37,794 nt of DNA from CAVURW01 sp963743595 (lineage in GTDB: Bacteria; Verrucomicrobiota; Verrucomicrobiia; Methylacidiphilales; UBA1321). A program made the position numbers and the translations under genes. The stretch is from contig CAVURW010000124.1 in NCBI GenBank assembly GCA_963743595.1, positions 1-37,794 on the forward strand, written 5' to 3'. The notes below the pieces were generated by a model. It had not been told where the DNA came from. It saw only the letters and a list, made by a program, of their open reading frames with translations, and did no database searches. This document shows, piece after piece, positions 24,893 to 33,826 of the stretch (position 1 is its first letter; every line of letters starts with the position of its first letter).

Positions 24893-27800
24893 ATGCTTTC
24901 ATTTCCCTTAGCTTCCCTCCTCTTTTCGCACCAGAAGCAAATTCCCACGGTAAATTTGGCCCTGCTGATTTTGACCTTGTTCATCGCGACTTCGGCAGCC
25001 CAGTCTCCTCCCCCGTCAGGCCAACCTAGGGAACGTTTAAATTTCGACGCAGGCTGGTTATTCCAACGAAATGACCCCGATGACTTACACGACCAATCCT
25101 TAGATTATTCCCAATTGAAGGCTTATTTGTTGGCGGACGCCAACGATTTAAGCAAGAGCACTCCGATCTCCCGTCCGGCTGGCAACCCTGGAGCAAACAT
25201 TTCCTATGTGAAGCCAGATTTTGACGACAAGGGGTGGCGCCAAGTTAACCTTCCTCACGACTGGGCCATTGAAGGACCCTTTAACATTGCGGCTCCCGGT
25301 GACACGGGCAAATTGCCCTGGGAGGGTCAGGGGTGGTATCGAAAACATTTTACCATTCCTGCCAGTGATGCCGGACGGCATCTCTTTCTCGATATCGATG
25401 GTGCCATGTCCTACTCCACGATTTGGATCAACGGACAATTTGTCGGGGGCTGGCCCTATGGTTACTCCTCTTTTGAAATCGAGCTCACCCCTCATATCAA
25501 ATTTGGAGAGGATAACGTCGTCTCGATCCGACTCAGCAACCCTCCCCAGTCGTCCCGCTGGTATCCGGGCGCTGGAATCTACCGTAATGTTTGGCTAACA
25601 AAAACCTCAGCGGTGCACGTGAGCCATTGGGGCACGCGAATTATTACTGAAAAAGCGACTGCGGACAGCGCCAATCTCAACTATCGAACAACCTTGATCA
25701 ACCAAGGTCAAACCGATGCTAGCACTCAGACCACTGTCAAGATTTACGCGCTCGACAGTCACGAGGCGAAAACGGGAGATCCGGTCGCTGTGGTCGCGGC
25801 TATGGCCACCCAGGTGGGAGCAGGGATGGAAGAAACATTCGAAACCCAAATCCCGGTTCCCCACCCAGCCCTCTGGAATCTGGCCCACCCGAATCTTTAC
25901 GTAGCGGTCACAGAGGTTCAGCAAGAGGGCAAGCTGGTTGATCAATCCGAGACCGTTTTCGGGATCCGCACCATCAAGTTTGATCCGGACAAAGGTTTCT
26001 TTTTAAACGGGGAACGGGTGCAGCTCAACGGTGTCTGCGGACATGCGGACCTCGGTGCCCTGGGTATGGCTTTTAATGATCGCGCTGCCGAACGACAATT
26101 GGAGATTCTTAAGGAAATGGGGTGCAACGCTTTCCGCACCAGCCACAACATGCCAGCCCCGGAATTACTCGATCTGTGTGATCGCATGGGAATTCTGGTC
26201 ATGGATGAATCTCTTGACTGCTGGCGGGGTGGGAAAAAGCCAAATGATTACCATTTGCTGTACCCCGACTGGTGTGAGCGGGATTTTCGCGCTGAATTTC
26301 GCCGGGATCGCAACCATCCCTCGATTATCATGTGGAGCCTTGGCAACGAGATGCCGGATCTCTGGTACGACGATCGGAAGAAGGAAGCAGCCAAGCTGAC
26401 TTCCTATGCCCATGATGAAGACCCGAGCCGCCCTACCACCGTGGGATCAAATAAACAGGATACCTGGGAGGACGATAAAAACGGTGCACCCAATGGTATC
26501 CAACATGGACTGGACATGTACGGACAGAACTATCCCACGTGCTATCAAAAGCAACCCTGGGATCTTTATGAACGGTATCATCTAGCCAACCCCACCTCTC
26601 CCATTTTCGGCAGTGAGACCGCCTCCTGTGTTTCCAGCCGTGGATTCTATCTCTTTCCAGTGGATATGGGACAGGGCGGAGGAGCCGCTCAGAACCAGAT
26701 GAGCTCCTACGACCTCTATGCTCCCGGATGGGCCTGTCCGCCAGATACGGAGTTTGCGGCCTTGGATCATTGCCCATTTGTCGCCGGGGAATTTGTCTGG
26801 ACGGGCTTTGATTATCTAGGGGAACCCACACCGTACAGTGCCGATCTGACCAATGTACTGAATTATCACGATCCGGAGAAAGTCGCGAAATACCTCGAAG
26901 AGCTCAAAGAGAAGGGCAAAACCATCATGCCCTCGCGCAGTTCCTACTTCGGCATCGTCGATTTGTGCGGTTTCAAAAAGGATCGCTTTTACCTCTATCA
27001 GGCCCACTGGCGTCACGATCTCCCGATGGCTCATATTCTTCCCCACTGGAATTGGCCTGATCGCGTGGGAAAGGTGACGCCGGTTTATGTCTATACCTCC
27101 GGCGATGAAGCCGAGCTCTTCCTCAACGGAAAATCCCAAGGCAAACGCTCCCGCGCTGCCAATCAACCGCTCCCCATCAATCTGGCCCTCAATCACACTG
27201 CCACCGCCAGCACCGAGGAGACTTACAATCAAAACCTCGCCGCCAATGCCGTAGACGGAACCAAGACCACCCGCTGGTGCGCGAGTGACGGCCGCAAAGA
27301 CCAGTGGTGGCAGGTGGACTTGGGCCAGGATCAACCCATTCGCTCCATCCTAATCAACTTCGAAATGACCGAGGACAAGTACCAGTATATCCTGAGCACC
27401 TCCTCCAATGGCACGGATTGGCAAAACATTGTGACCAAGAACACTTGGGACGGCTCTTCCTCCGCAGTAGTCCATCATACCAATACCACCGCCCGGTACG
27501 TAAGAATCACCTTCACCGACCTGGGTCCGCGAAACTACGCCAGCATTAGTGAAGTCGGGGTTTACTCCGACGATATCTCCGTCGATTCATTCTTTCAGGA
27601 TCATTACCGCATGCGCTGGAGCAATGTCCTCTACGAACCCGGTGAACTCAAAGTCGTCAGTTACAAGAATGGTCAACGCTGGGCCGAAGCCACCGTCAAA
27701 ACCACTGGCGAGCCCTCGGCCCTGCAATTAGAGGCGGATCATTCCACCATTCGGGGCGATGGTCTGGATCTGAGCTATCTCACGACCCGGATCGTCGATT

Positions 27801-28051
27801 CCGCGGGCCTCACGGTCCCAACAGCGCAGAATCGGATCAAGTACGAGGTGGTCAGTGGCCCTGGTACGATCGTGGCCACGGATAATGGCGATCCCACCGA
27901 CTTGGAAACCTTCTCCAACCCGGAACGTCACGCCTTCAACGGACTGGCCCTGTTGATCTTGAAAGGGCAGCCTGGACAGACAGGTGACGTGAAGATTCGG
28001 GCGTCCTCGGACGGCTTGGCACCAGCGGAGTTTACGGTTCACGTTGATTAG
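24893..28051 (+). CDS. Secreted GH2 beta-galactosidase with nested F5/8C (CBM32-like) module
   Basis: A 1052-aa protein. A signal peptide spans about 1-36 (LALLILTLFIATSAAQ). The GH2 sugar-binding sandwich is about 45-237 (LPHDWAIEGPFN, WYRKHFTIP, IWINGQFVG, YPGAGIYRNVWLT), the GH2 immunoglobulin domain about 240-358, and the TIM barrel from about 360 (GVCGHADLGALG, FRTSHNMPAPELLDLCDRMG). Acid/base is Glu486 (WSLGNE); the nucleophile is probably Glu575 (GSETAS). Residues about 727-756 begin a DUF4982 domain (VYVYTSGDEAELFLNGKSQGK). It is then interrupted by a complete F5/8C discoidin-like domain, about 763-893 (NHTATAS, DGTKTTRWCASDG, WWQVDLG, ARYVRITF, SEVGVY), before DUF4982 resumes about 903-940 (YRMRWSNVLYEPGELKVVSYKNG). 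A further Ig-like C-terminal domain follows. It would cleave terminal beta-galactosides outside the cytoplasm. Confidence 0.92.
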   Translation: MLSFPLASLLFSHQKQIPTVNLALLILTLFIATSAAQSPPPSGQPRERLNFDAGWLFQRNDPDDLHDQSLDYSQLKAYLLADANDLSKSTPISRPAGNPGANISYVKPDFDDKGWRQVNLPHDWAIEGPFNIAAPGDTGKLPWEGQGWYRKHFTIPASDAGRHLFLDIDGAMSYSTIWINGQFVGGWPYGYSSFEIELTPHIKFGEDNVVSIRLSNPPQSSRWYPGAGIYRNVWLTKTSAVHVSHWGTRIITEKATADSANLNYRTTLINQGQTDASTQTTVKIYALDSHEAKTGDPVAVVAAMATQVGAGMEETFETQIPVPHPALWNLAHPNLYVAVTEVQQEGKLVDQSETVFGIRTIKFDPDKGFFLNGERVQLNGVCGHADLGALGMAFNDRAAERQLEILKEMGCNAFRTSHNMPAPELLDLCDRMGILVMDESLDCWRGGKKPNDYHLLYPDWCERDFRAEFRRDRNHPSIIMWSLGNEMPDLWYDDRKKEAAKLTSYAHDEDPSRPTTVGSNKQDTWEDDKNGAPNGIQHGLDMYGQNYPTCYQKQPWDLYERYHLANPTSPIFGSETASCVSSRGFYLFPVDMGQGGGAAQNQMSSYDLYAPGWACPPDTEFAALDHCPFVAGEFVWTGFDYLGEPTPYSADLTNVLNYHDPEKVAKYLEELKEKGKTIMPSRSSYFGIVDLCGFKKDRFYLYQAHWRHDLPMAHILPHWNWPDRVGKVTPVYVYTSGDEAELFLNGKSQGKRSRAANQPLPINLALNHTATASTEETYNQNLAANAVDGTKTTRWCASDGRKDQWWQVDLGQDQPIRSILINFEMTEDKYQYILSTSSNGTDWQNIVTKNTWDGSSSAVVHHTNTTARYVRITFTDLGPRNYASISEVGVYSDDISVDSFFQDHYRMRWSNVLYEPGELKVVSYKNGQRWAEATVKTTGEPSALQLEADHSTIRGDGLDLSYLTTRIVDSAGLTVPTAQNRIKYEVVSGPGTIVATDNGDPTDLETFSNPERHAFNGLALLILKGQPGQTGDVKIRASSDGLAPAEFTVHVD

Positions 28052-28102
28052 GCGGTACTCTGGTCAATCGAAATAGATCGTCCTCGGGTCACCCGCCGAG
28101 TA

Positions 28103-29614
28103 TCACTCTATACGAACTTGACTGAGCTTAAATCCGCAGACAAAAAATTGCTTTTGCTTCGCCGGATCTTGAAGTTCAGCAGGCATTTGAATTACTGTCC
28201 CTGTCCCTGGCAAGTACTTCCATTTCAGTTGCGTTGGGTAGCCCAGCAGTTGAATCACGGAGCCTATCTTGGGCTGGAAATTTTTCAAGGTCAGGATGTC
28301 ACCCGGCCAGTGAAGCGAGAAGGCGTAAAGGAAGCGGTGGTCCTTGGTTTGCGTGTAGCGAATCTCGGTTCCTTCTTTCCAGAGTTCTCCAGGGACGGGA
28401 CGTGTGGCATATATCCCTTCACCATTTATTTTTAGCCAGTCGCCCGAGACTTTAAGATTCTCCAGGGCTGCCGGACAAAACCTGCCATTAGCGTCGGGGC
28501 CAATTCCGACCATGAAATTTCCACCCTTGGCCACGGTATCCACGAGAGTACGAATAATCCACTCGCCGCCTTTGTAGTCTTTCGAATTTGGGTCGTAAGA
28601 AAATGATTTGGCGAGGGGAAAAATGACAAACCATGGCATATCCGTGTTCTCCTTGCCTCCTGGCACAAACCCTTCCGGAGTATAGTAATCGCCATAGTTT
28701 CCGATACCCCTCGCCCTCAGCATGACATCCGGTTGCAGCTTGCGTAGCGATAGCATCGTGTCGCGGAGTTCCGGCCAGACTTTCTTACCCAGCCACATAT
28801 CGAGGCACACCATGTCAATTTTACCGTAATTGGAAAGCAGTTCCGTTAGTTGAGCGCGATATCGAGCCATCATGCGCTTTTCTTCCTCGGAGGTTGTTGG
28901 CAATGCGTTCATTCCCGTCGGATTCGGCTTGGCCGCGGAGGGATTATCGGAAATGGCAATGGGATGGGAGGTGTACGGGCGAAAGTCGGCGTCATACCAA
29001 TCGGGATTGGAATAATAGAGATCGATTGCCAGACCGTGCTTGTGGCCGGCATCGCATAGTTCTTTCACCACATCACGATGAAAAGGTGTTTCCATGATGC
29101 TATAGGCGAGGTCGCAATCCTCTAGAACAGGGCCGCCGGGCGCGGTCCAGTTCACCCGCTGTTTGACCCGCGTTTGGGTATTGAACATGGAAAATCCTTC
29201 GTGATGCTTGGTAGTGAATGCAAACATCTTCATCCCACTGTCCTGAAATAGCTGCATCCATTCTTCGGCATTAAAGCCAGTTGGATTCCAGGTCTTATAA
29301 AGATTATCATACGCTTCTTTGTCTGCATAAGACATTTTCAGATAGGGCCATGATTCACTTGGCTTTCCGAGAATGGAATAGATACCCCAATGAATTCGCA
29401 CCCCATACTTTAAATCCCTAAATGCCTCGAAAGCCGCTGGGGACGCATGCTGATAGGCTGCTATGGGAACATCCTCAACATAACCCTGGGTCGCCTTATA
29501 ATGCGAATCGTTTGTTGGAAGAGTAATGTTTTGTTGCGGTTGGGCATTTTGCTGGGCAAGGCTCCTCCCCATCGCAATAAGACAGATGCCCAATAAGTTC
29601 AGCACATTCCTCAT
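28103..29614 (-). CDS. Secreted GH29 alpha-L-fucosidase
   Basis: A 503-aa enzyme with a signal peptide about 1-20 (LLGICLIAMGRSLAQ). The GH29 barrel shows FRDLKYGVRIHWGIYS (about 66-80), WNPTGFNAEEWMQLFQDSGMKM, the hallmark TTKHHEGFSMF (134-144), DVVKELCDAGHKHGLAIDLYYSNPDW, and nucleophile Asp272 in IDMVCLDMW. WIIRTLVDTVAKGGNFMVGIGPDANG and GEGIYATRP are typical of the barrel end, and a small C-terminal beta-sandwich follows. It is convergent with the GH2 gene (51 nt between stops). No ribosome-binding site is visible; the start is preceded by tandem TAAC units. It would release alpha-linked fucose. Confidence 0.93.
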   Translation of the reverse strand: MRNVLNLLGICLIAMGRSLAQQNAQPQQNITLPTNDSHYKATQGYVEDVPIAAYQHASPAAFEAFRDLKYGVRIHWGIYSILGKPSESWPYLKMSYADKEAYDNLYKTWNPTGFNAEEWMQLFQDSGMKMFAFTTKHHEGFSMFNTQTRVKQRVNWTAPGGPVLEDCDLAYSIMETPFHRDVVKELCDAGHKHGLAIDLYYSNPDWYDADFRPYTSHPIAISDNPSAAKPNPTGMNALPTTSEEEKRMMARYRAQLTELLSNYGKIDMVCLDMWLGKKVWPELRDTMLSLRKLQPDVMLRARGIGNYGDYYTPEGFVPGGKENTDMPWFVIFPLAKSFSYDPNSKDYKGGEWIIRTLVDTVAKGGNFMVGIGPDANGRFCPAALENLKVSGDWLKINGEGIYATRPVPGELWKEGTEIRYTQTKDHRFLYAFSLHWPGDILTLKNFQPKIGSVIQLLGYPTQLKWKYLPGTGTVIQMPAELQDPAKQKQFFVCGFKLSQVRIE

Positions 29615-30057
29615 AGTTAGTTAGTTATTTTCGAACGGACGCGCTCATGAACAGTGAAGGCTTCTTAGTTAAGGAGACCTAAAGAGTTGAGTTGGAAATC
29701 CACCTGATTAAAATGGAGAGCCACCACCACATTCCCAATGCAACCATCGGAGCCAGTAGAATATATGAAACGTAACGCCTCACAGCTATATGAATAGCGC
29801 AAATATCCGCTTCTGGAAAGAGTAATCTTCCAATCAATGCTAAATTCTTTAGCGAAATCATTAGTGACACACGTCAGTAGCACGATTAGGCAAAGCTTGT
29901 ACGAAATCAATAAAACTCCCACCGGCACGAAACGGGTTCCTATCCTCGTTAAAATCGAATTCGAATGATCGCCTCGCCTTAATCTCTCACTGAACGAAGC
30001 CTATCGAAGAAATTTTTGGAATTAACCCTTGTTTTTGGTGCGGCAACTCGACAGCAT
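29615..30057. other. Intergenic region between GH29 and GH39-like genes
   Basis: About 500 nt separate the divergent starts of the fucosidase and the GH39-like gene. Tandem GTTA units (29615-29629) adjoin the fucosidase ATG. Two short reverse-strand frames (87 and 63 codons, overlapping at 29665-29928) exist. The second has one hydrophobic span (YILLAPMVALGMWWWLSILI), but neither has a ribosome-binding site or a family signature, so I do not call them genes. Promoters for both flanking genes must lie here; I see no clear consensus. Confidence 0.4.
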
Positions 30058-30067
30058 ACATCGATAT
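30058..30067. promoter_or_regulatory. ACATCGATAT box upstream of the GH39-like gene
   Basis: Third member of the A(T/C)ATCGAT(A/G)T set found near hydrolase genes, 54 nt before the ATG. A candidate operator only. Confidence 0.25.
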
Positions 30068-30121
30068 GAAGTTGGTGCGAGCATTGGTGAATATCATTTC
30101 TAAATAGAATCCCACATCGTG

Positions 30122-31375
30122 ATGAACCCTTTTTTAATTCTTAACAAACACTATTTCATTTCAGCCTTTGTCTTACTTTTGCTATTATCGTGCCCGGTTA
30201 GGGCTACAGATCTGGGGAATCCCTTCGACAATATTGGCGTGAATGTTCATTTTACTGAACCCCGGTCCGGCGAGTTAGAGATGATTTCCCAAGCCGGATT
30301 TCACTTGGTTCGAATGGATTTTTCCTGGGCGAGTACGGAAAAAACCGAGGGCAATTATGACTTTTCAAAGTATGACCTATTTTTGGCTGATTTAGACACA
30401 TTTCATATACACGCCCTGCTCATATTGGATTACGCGAACCCGCTTTACGATAAGGGCTTGGCTACATGCTCAGATGCGGGACGTATGGCTTTCACAAAAT
30501 GGGCAGTTGCGGCGGTCAGCCACTTTAAAAAACGAGGTGTTATTTGGGAAATTTGGAATGAACCTAATGGCGACTGGTTTTGGAAGCCGAAGGCAAATAG
30601 CGAGAATTACGCCAAGCTGGCATTAGCTGTAAGTAAAGCCCTCCGCACGACCGCACCAGACGAGACAATTGTCGGACCTGCCTTAAGCGGCTCAGATACC
30701 AATTTTTTAGAAGCCACCGGGAAGGCGGGAGTGTTTTGTTATTGGAATGGTGTAACTATTCATCCTTATACACACGAAGCACCCGAAACTTTTCTTGCAG
30801 CTTACGAAAAAATTCGCGAACTCATCAAACATTACCCAGACGCAAAGCCAGGGCTAGACGTCATGGCGGGTGAACTCGGTTACGCAACGACTTGGGTAGA
30901 CGAAAAAACTCAAGGCGAGTATTTAGCTCGGGAATTCTTGTTGGATGTCATGGCTCACGTTCCCCTCACGGTTTGGTACGATTGGCGGGATGATGGGATT
31001 GATCCAAAAGATCAAGAAGCTAACTTTGGTATAGTGCACAATATGTATCATAGCCAATCCGAACAGGTATACGAACCAAAACCTGCGTATAATGCCGCAG
31101 CAACATTCTTCCATCAATTACATAATGCTCACTTTACGGAACGTTTAAGCCTCGAACAATCCACAGACTATGCCCTCTCTTTTACCAATACTAAATCGAA
31201 AGTGTTTGTCGCCTGGACAACAACAAAAACGCCTCATGAAGTCTCAATTCCAGCACCCGATGGCATCTATACAATAACAAGCTTTGACGGTAAGAAGCAA
31301 ATCACCGGACAGGCATCCCACGGTAAACTGATAGTCTTGCTGGACGGTGGTCCTTGCTATGCTAGTTTAAGATGA
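30122..31375 (+). CDS. Secreted GH39-like (clan GH-A) glycoside hydrolase
   Basis: The ATG at 30122 is preferred to the GTG directly before it; the protein has 417 aa. A signal peptide spans about 1-28 (YFISAFVLLLLLSCPVRA). The rest is a TIM barrel of clan GH-A type: IGVNVHFTEPRSGELEMISQAGFHLVRMDFSW, acid/base Glu147 in WEIWNEPN, VTIHPYTHEAPE, nucleophile Glu251 in VMAGELGYATT, then LTVWYDWRDDG. A small beta domain closes the protein. The closest known layout is GH39 (beta-xylosidase / PslG-like), but other clan GH-A families fit too, so the substrate is open. The gene looks more AT-rich than the GH27-GH2 genes, which could mean separate acquisition. Confidence 0.8.
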   Translation: MNPFLILNKHYFISAFVLLLLLSCPVRATDLGNPFDNIGVNVHFTEPRSGELEMISQAGFHLVRMDFSWASTEKTEGNYDFSKYDLFLADLDTFHIHALLILDYANPLYDKGLATCSDAGRMAFTKWAVAAVSHFKKRGVIWEIWNEPNGDWFWKPKANSENYAKLALAVSKALRTTAPDETIVGPALSGSDTNFLEATGKAGVFCYWNGVTIHPYTHEAPETFLAAYEKIRELIKHYPDAKPGLDVMAGELGYATTWVDEKTQGEYLAREFLLDVMAHVPLTVWYDWRDDGIDPKDQEANFGIVHNMYHSQSEQVYEPKPAYNAAATFFHQLHNAHFTERLSLEQSTDYALSFTNTKSKVFVAWTTTKTPHEVSIPAPDGIYTITSFDGKKQITGQASHGKLIVLLDGGPCYASLR

Positions 31376-31390
31376 CTTCCTGCATAGATA

Positions 31391-31414
31391 TTGCAGCTTG
31401 TAAGCTCGCTGCAA
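31391..31414 (+). terminator. Hairpin 15 nt after the GH39-like stop
   Basis: TTGCAGC and GCTGCAA form a 7-bp stem with a 10-nt loop. It is well placed to end transcription of the GH39-like gene, but no U-tract follows. It could equally serve the opposing 69-aa gene. Confidence 0.4.
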
Positions 31415-31638
31415 ACCGTTTGATATACAATATGTCTTAGCGACGAGTCCCAGAATCCTTCTTACGCAGGGCAATCAGGGCGAAGTATTAATTTGCAGGC
31501 CAGTGCTGAATCGTGGGGATCTCCGCCGGATCGACTCCGCTGGCTTGGTCGCCGCACTCGGGCACGCACACCATCCCATCCGTGGATGACAAGGGCCGAG
31601 CCGATTCGCGTACCGTGACGGTAACGATGGTGAAGTGA

Positions 31639-31848
31639 TTAACCGAGAAAGCAATCGCTCCCGTACTTCTTGGTAAGGTCACGAATGAAGGCCCATTCGT
31701 GTTCGCTGAGAAGATTCTTGTCAACGTGCCGCCACCCATTTTCGTAACGAGCAAAGGCTTCGTTCTCGGGAATGGTGGGAAGGTGGTAGTTCCAACAGAG
31801 TTCCCGAAGCATCGGGTAGTTGGCGATATTGATTTCTGTAACCTGCAT
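31639..31848 (-). CDS. Conserved-looking small hypothetical protein (69 aa)
   Basis: The start at 31848 is supported by a strong ribosome-binding site (GAGGAGAGG, about 4 nt upstream). The sequence (MQVTEINIANYPMLRELCW..., then ARYENGWRHVDKNLLSEHEWAFI and KKYG) resembles a family of about 70-aa cytosolic proteins of unknown function that I recall with the pattern N-W-R-x-(I/V)-D and a terminal L-x-x-x-(F/Y)-G. It is soluble with no catalytic motif. It lies 37 nt downstream of the FAH-type gene on the same strand. An overlapping frame at 31488-31754 is not preferred. Confidence 0.6.
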   Translation of the reverse strand: MQVTEINIANYPMLRELCWNYHLPTIPENEAFARYENGWRHVDKNLLSEHEWAFIRDLTKKYGSDCFLG

Positions 31849-31885
31849 TCGGCCTCTCCTCAGAGGTTACCGAACGAAGACCGCA

Positions 31886-32719
31886 TTACACCAGCTCTGC
31901 AGTCACGATTTGCCGTTGGCTGCCGAGCCCGTCGACACCCAGCTCGACGAGATCGCCGGGTTTCAGGAATCGCTCTTTGCGGCCCATGGCGGTGCCTGCG
32001 GGGGTGCCGGTGCAGAGCACATCTCCAGGGAGGAGCGTCATGAATTGGCTCAGGTAATGGACGAGGTAGGGGATGCGGAAGATCAGGTTGCGCGTGGAGC
32101 CCTCTTGCTTGAGTTCGCCATTGACGGTGAGCCAAAGGCCGAGCTCATGCGGATCGCCGATTTCGTCTTGCGTGACCAGGCACGGGCCCATCGGCGCGAA
32201 TGTATCGGCGTGCTTGCCCTTCAATTGCCAATCGCGCTCGCTGTAGTCATTGACCACCACGTAGCCGACCACATATTCCATCGCCTCGGCAATCGTTACG
32301 CGGCGCGCGCGCATGCCGATCACCACACCCAGCTCGACTTCCCAATCGGTCTTCATTGAGCCATTAGGAATGATCAAATCATCGTACGGACCCATGACGG
32401 AGCTCGACGCCTTGAAGAAGAAAACCGGCTCCTTCGGCATCTCGACGCGCAATTCCTGTACTTGATCCCGATAGTTCAGCCCGAGCCCCAAGACTTTACT
32501 GGGACGTCCAATGGGACAGCCGAATCGCACGCCCTCCGGGACATCGACAAGCGCGCGGTGATTGTCCTGCAGCCAGCGGGCGAGCACGCCTAGGCCATCC
32601 CCTGCAAAGAACGCTTCATCGTAGTTCTCAAAAGCTGCGGAGACGTCCACATTGCGTCCGTCGCCCAGAATAACGCCGCACCGCTCAGCTCCCGGATCGC
32701 CAAAACGAATCAACTTCAT
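31886..32719 (-). CDS. Fumarylacetoacetate hydrolase (FAH) family protein
   Basis: The ATG at 32719 (MKLIRFG) is the usual family start; a GTG five codons upstream is less likely. The protein has 277 aa. The N-terminal small domain (GVILGDGRNVDVSAAF) is followed by the FAH catalytic domain: GRPSKVLGLGLNYRDQVQEL, PVFFFKASSSVMGPYDDLIIP, the metal ligands in DWEVELGVVIG (Glu-x-Glu) and VVNDYSERDWQ (Asp), KHADTFAPMGPCLV, and GDVLCTGTPAGTAMG near the end. These Mg/Mn-dependent enzymes cleave C-C or decarboxylate 2-keto acids, for example in aromatic or sugar-acid breakdown; the substrate is unknown. It follows the SDR gene by 51 nt on the same strand, suggesting a short pathway unit. Confidence 0.92.
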   Translation of the reverse strand: MKLIRFGDPGAERCGVILGDGRNVDVSAAFENYDEAFFAGDGLGVLARWLQDNHRALVDVPEGVRFGCPIGRPSKVLGLGLNYRDQVQELRVEMPKEPVFFFKASSSVMGPYDDLIIPNGSMKTDWEVELGVVIGMRARRVTIAEAMEYVVGYVVVNDYSERDWQLKGKHADTFAPMGPCLVTQDEIGDPHELGLWLTVNGELKQEGSTRNLIFRIPYLVHYLSQFMTLLPGDVLCTGTPAGTAMGRKERFLKPGDLVELGVDGLGSQRQIVTAELV

Positions 32720-32770
32720 GCCACGGTTTAGCACCGTAGGGTGCAGCTCTACAGCTAAAATATTAAGATA

Positions 32771-33463
32771 TTACCAAGCCATCGTCTTTTTATCCTTGAT
32801 GAATTGGCTGGTCAGCGTTTTCGGGGCCTCAGTGGCGAGCCACACGATCGTCTCGGCTCCCTGTTCCAGCGATCGAGGGGCATTGGCACCGCCCATATCG
32901 GTGCGAACCCACCCTGGACAGACCGAATTGATCGCCATCTGGGGCAATGCTGTCGCCAACTGACTCGTCACGCCATTCAGTGCCGTCTTGGAGATACAAT
33001 AGGCCGGGGCCCAGCCATCCGCACCGCCATCCAGTTGCCCGCCGCTACTGGAGACATTGATCACCCGAGGCGAATCGCTCTTGTTCAACAGAGGCAGGAA
33101 CGCACGGGTGACGCGCAATGGCCCCAGCGTATTTGTCTCGAATGTTTCGCGGATTTGGTCTTCGGTCAGCGTCAAAATAGCCGAATCACCGTCCACGATA
33201 ATCCCGGCATTATTGATCAAAACATCCAGGTGGCCTGTGGACTTAGAGAGCTCGGAAGCCGCCTCAGTAACGCTCGCACTATGGGCTACATCGATCTTGA
33301 GAAACGTCGCTTTATGGCCTTTTGAGACAATCTCCTCGACCACTTTACGCCCGCCTTCAATGTTGCGAGCGCCGACAAACACGTGGCATCCGCGCGCGGC
33401 GAGTTGTCGGGCCACTTCGCTTCCAATTCCTTTATTTGCGCCTGTAACAAGTACGATTTTCAT
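32771..33463 (-). CDS. SDR-family NAD(P)-dependent oxidoreductase
   Basis: A 230-aa classical short-chain dehydrogenase. The Rossmann motif is TGANKGIG at 7-14; IDV (adenine pocket) and NNAG follow, then the catalytic residues Ser in INVSSSGG and Tyr-x3-Lys in YCISK, and VCPGWVRTDMGG after the active site. Length and order are those of plant carbonyl-reductase-like SDRs. The basic residue after the first strand (GARN) suggests NADP(H). Start ATG with MKIVLVTGA. It leads the SDR-FAH-small protein transcription unit; substrate unknown. Confidence 0.93.
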   Translation of the reverse strand: MKIVLVTGANKGIGSEVARQLAARGCHVFVGARNIEGGRKVVEEIVSKGHKATFLKIDVAHSASVTEAASELSKSTGHLDVLINNAGIIVDGDSAILTLTEDQIRETFETNTLGPLRVTRAFLPLLNKSDSPRVINVSSSGGQLDGGADGWAPAYCISKTALNGVTSQLATALPQMAINSVCPGWVRTDMGGANAPRSLEQGAETIVWLATEAPKTLTSQFIKDKKTMAW

Positions 33464-33826
33464 GTGGCCAAGATAGTCTCAATTTGAGAATGAGTCGTCA
33501 AAAACTCCTGGCGCGGGAGTGAACTGAATCCACTACCAACAAGTTCCTCCTTGTCGAAACACCGACACCGCAAAGCGGCGTGATTACTGAGGATGAACCG
33601 CCATCACTGCAATATTCTCACTAAAGATTAGAACGGGAGCCGGCGGATTACCGTTCCGTTGGAAGGTAGTCATCCGACCGTTATTTACCTAACTCTTTAA
33701 AGGTTAACGCTTTATGACCGATGAGTCCAGAGAAAAAGTGTAGATTTGAGTACATTCCAGCAACTGACTGCTATGCGTCCGTGGAGGACTGCTATGCAAC
33801 CCAAAGCTGATTCGGCTCATCTAGCA
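33464..33826. other. Gene-free region left of the mobile element
   Basis: About 360 nt without a supportable gene. It holds the promoter side of the SDR unit and a direct repeat of GACTGCTATGC (33766-33776 and 33787-33797, 21-nt period, two helical turns) about 30 nt upstream of the promoter at 33827. I see no tRNA that could serve as an integration site. Confidence 0.45.
33766..33797. repeat. Direct repeat GACTGCTATGC x2, 21-nt period
   Basis: Two exact 11-bp copies lie on the same face of the helix just upstream of a consensus promoter. This spacing suits binding of an activator or repressor dimer; it could also be debris of recombination. Confidence 0.45.

Noticed and set aside
28083..28100. 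CTCGG/CCGAG stem between the convergent GH2 and GH29 genes
   Set aside because: Only five pairs with an 8-nt loop and no T-run on either strand; too weak to call a bidirectional terminator.
29665..29928. Two short minus-strand frames (87 and 63 codons) in the GH29-GH39 gap
   Set aside because: One hydrophobic stretch is not enough; there is no ribosome-binding site, no conserved motif, and the two frames overlap each other.
31488..31754. An 88-codon minus-strand frame overlapping the 69-aa protein
   Set aside because: Its start lies inside the better supported 69-aa gene and has no ribosome-binding site. The tail (VCVPECG...) looks somewhat protein-like and could be a remnant, but I cannot tie it to any family.
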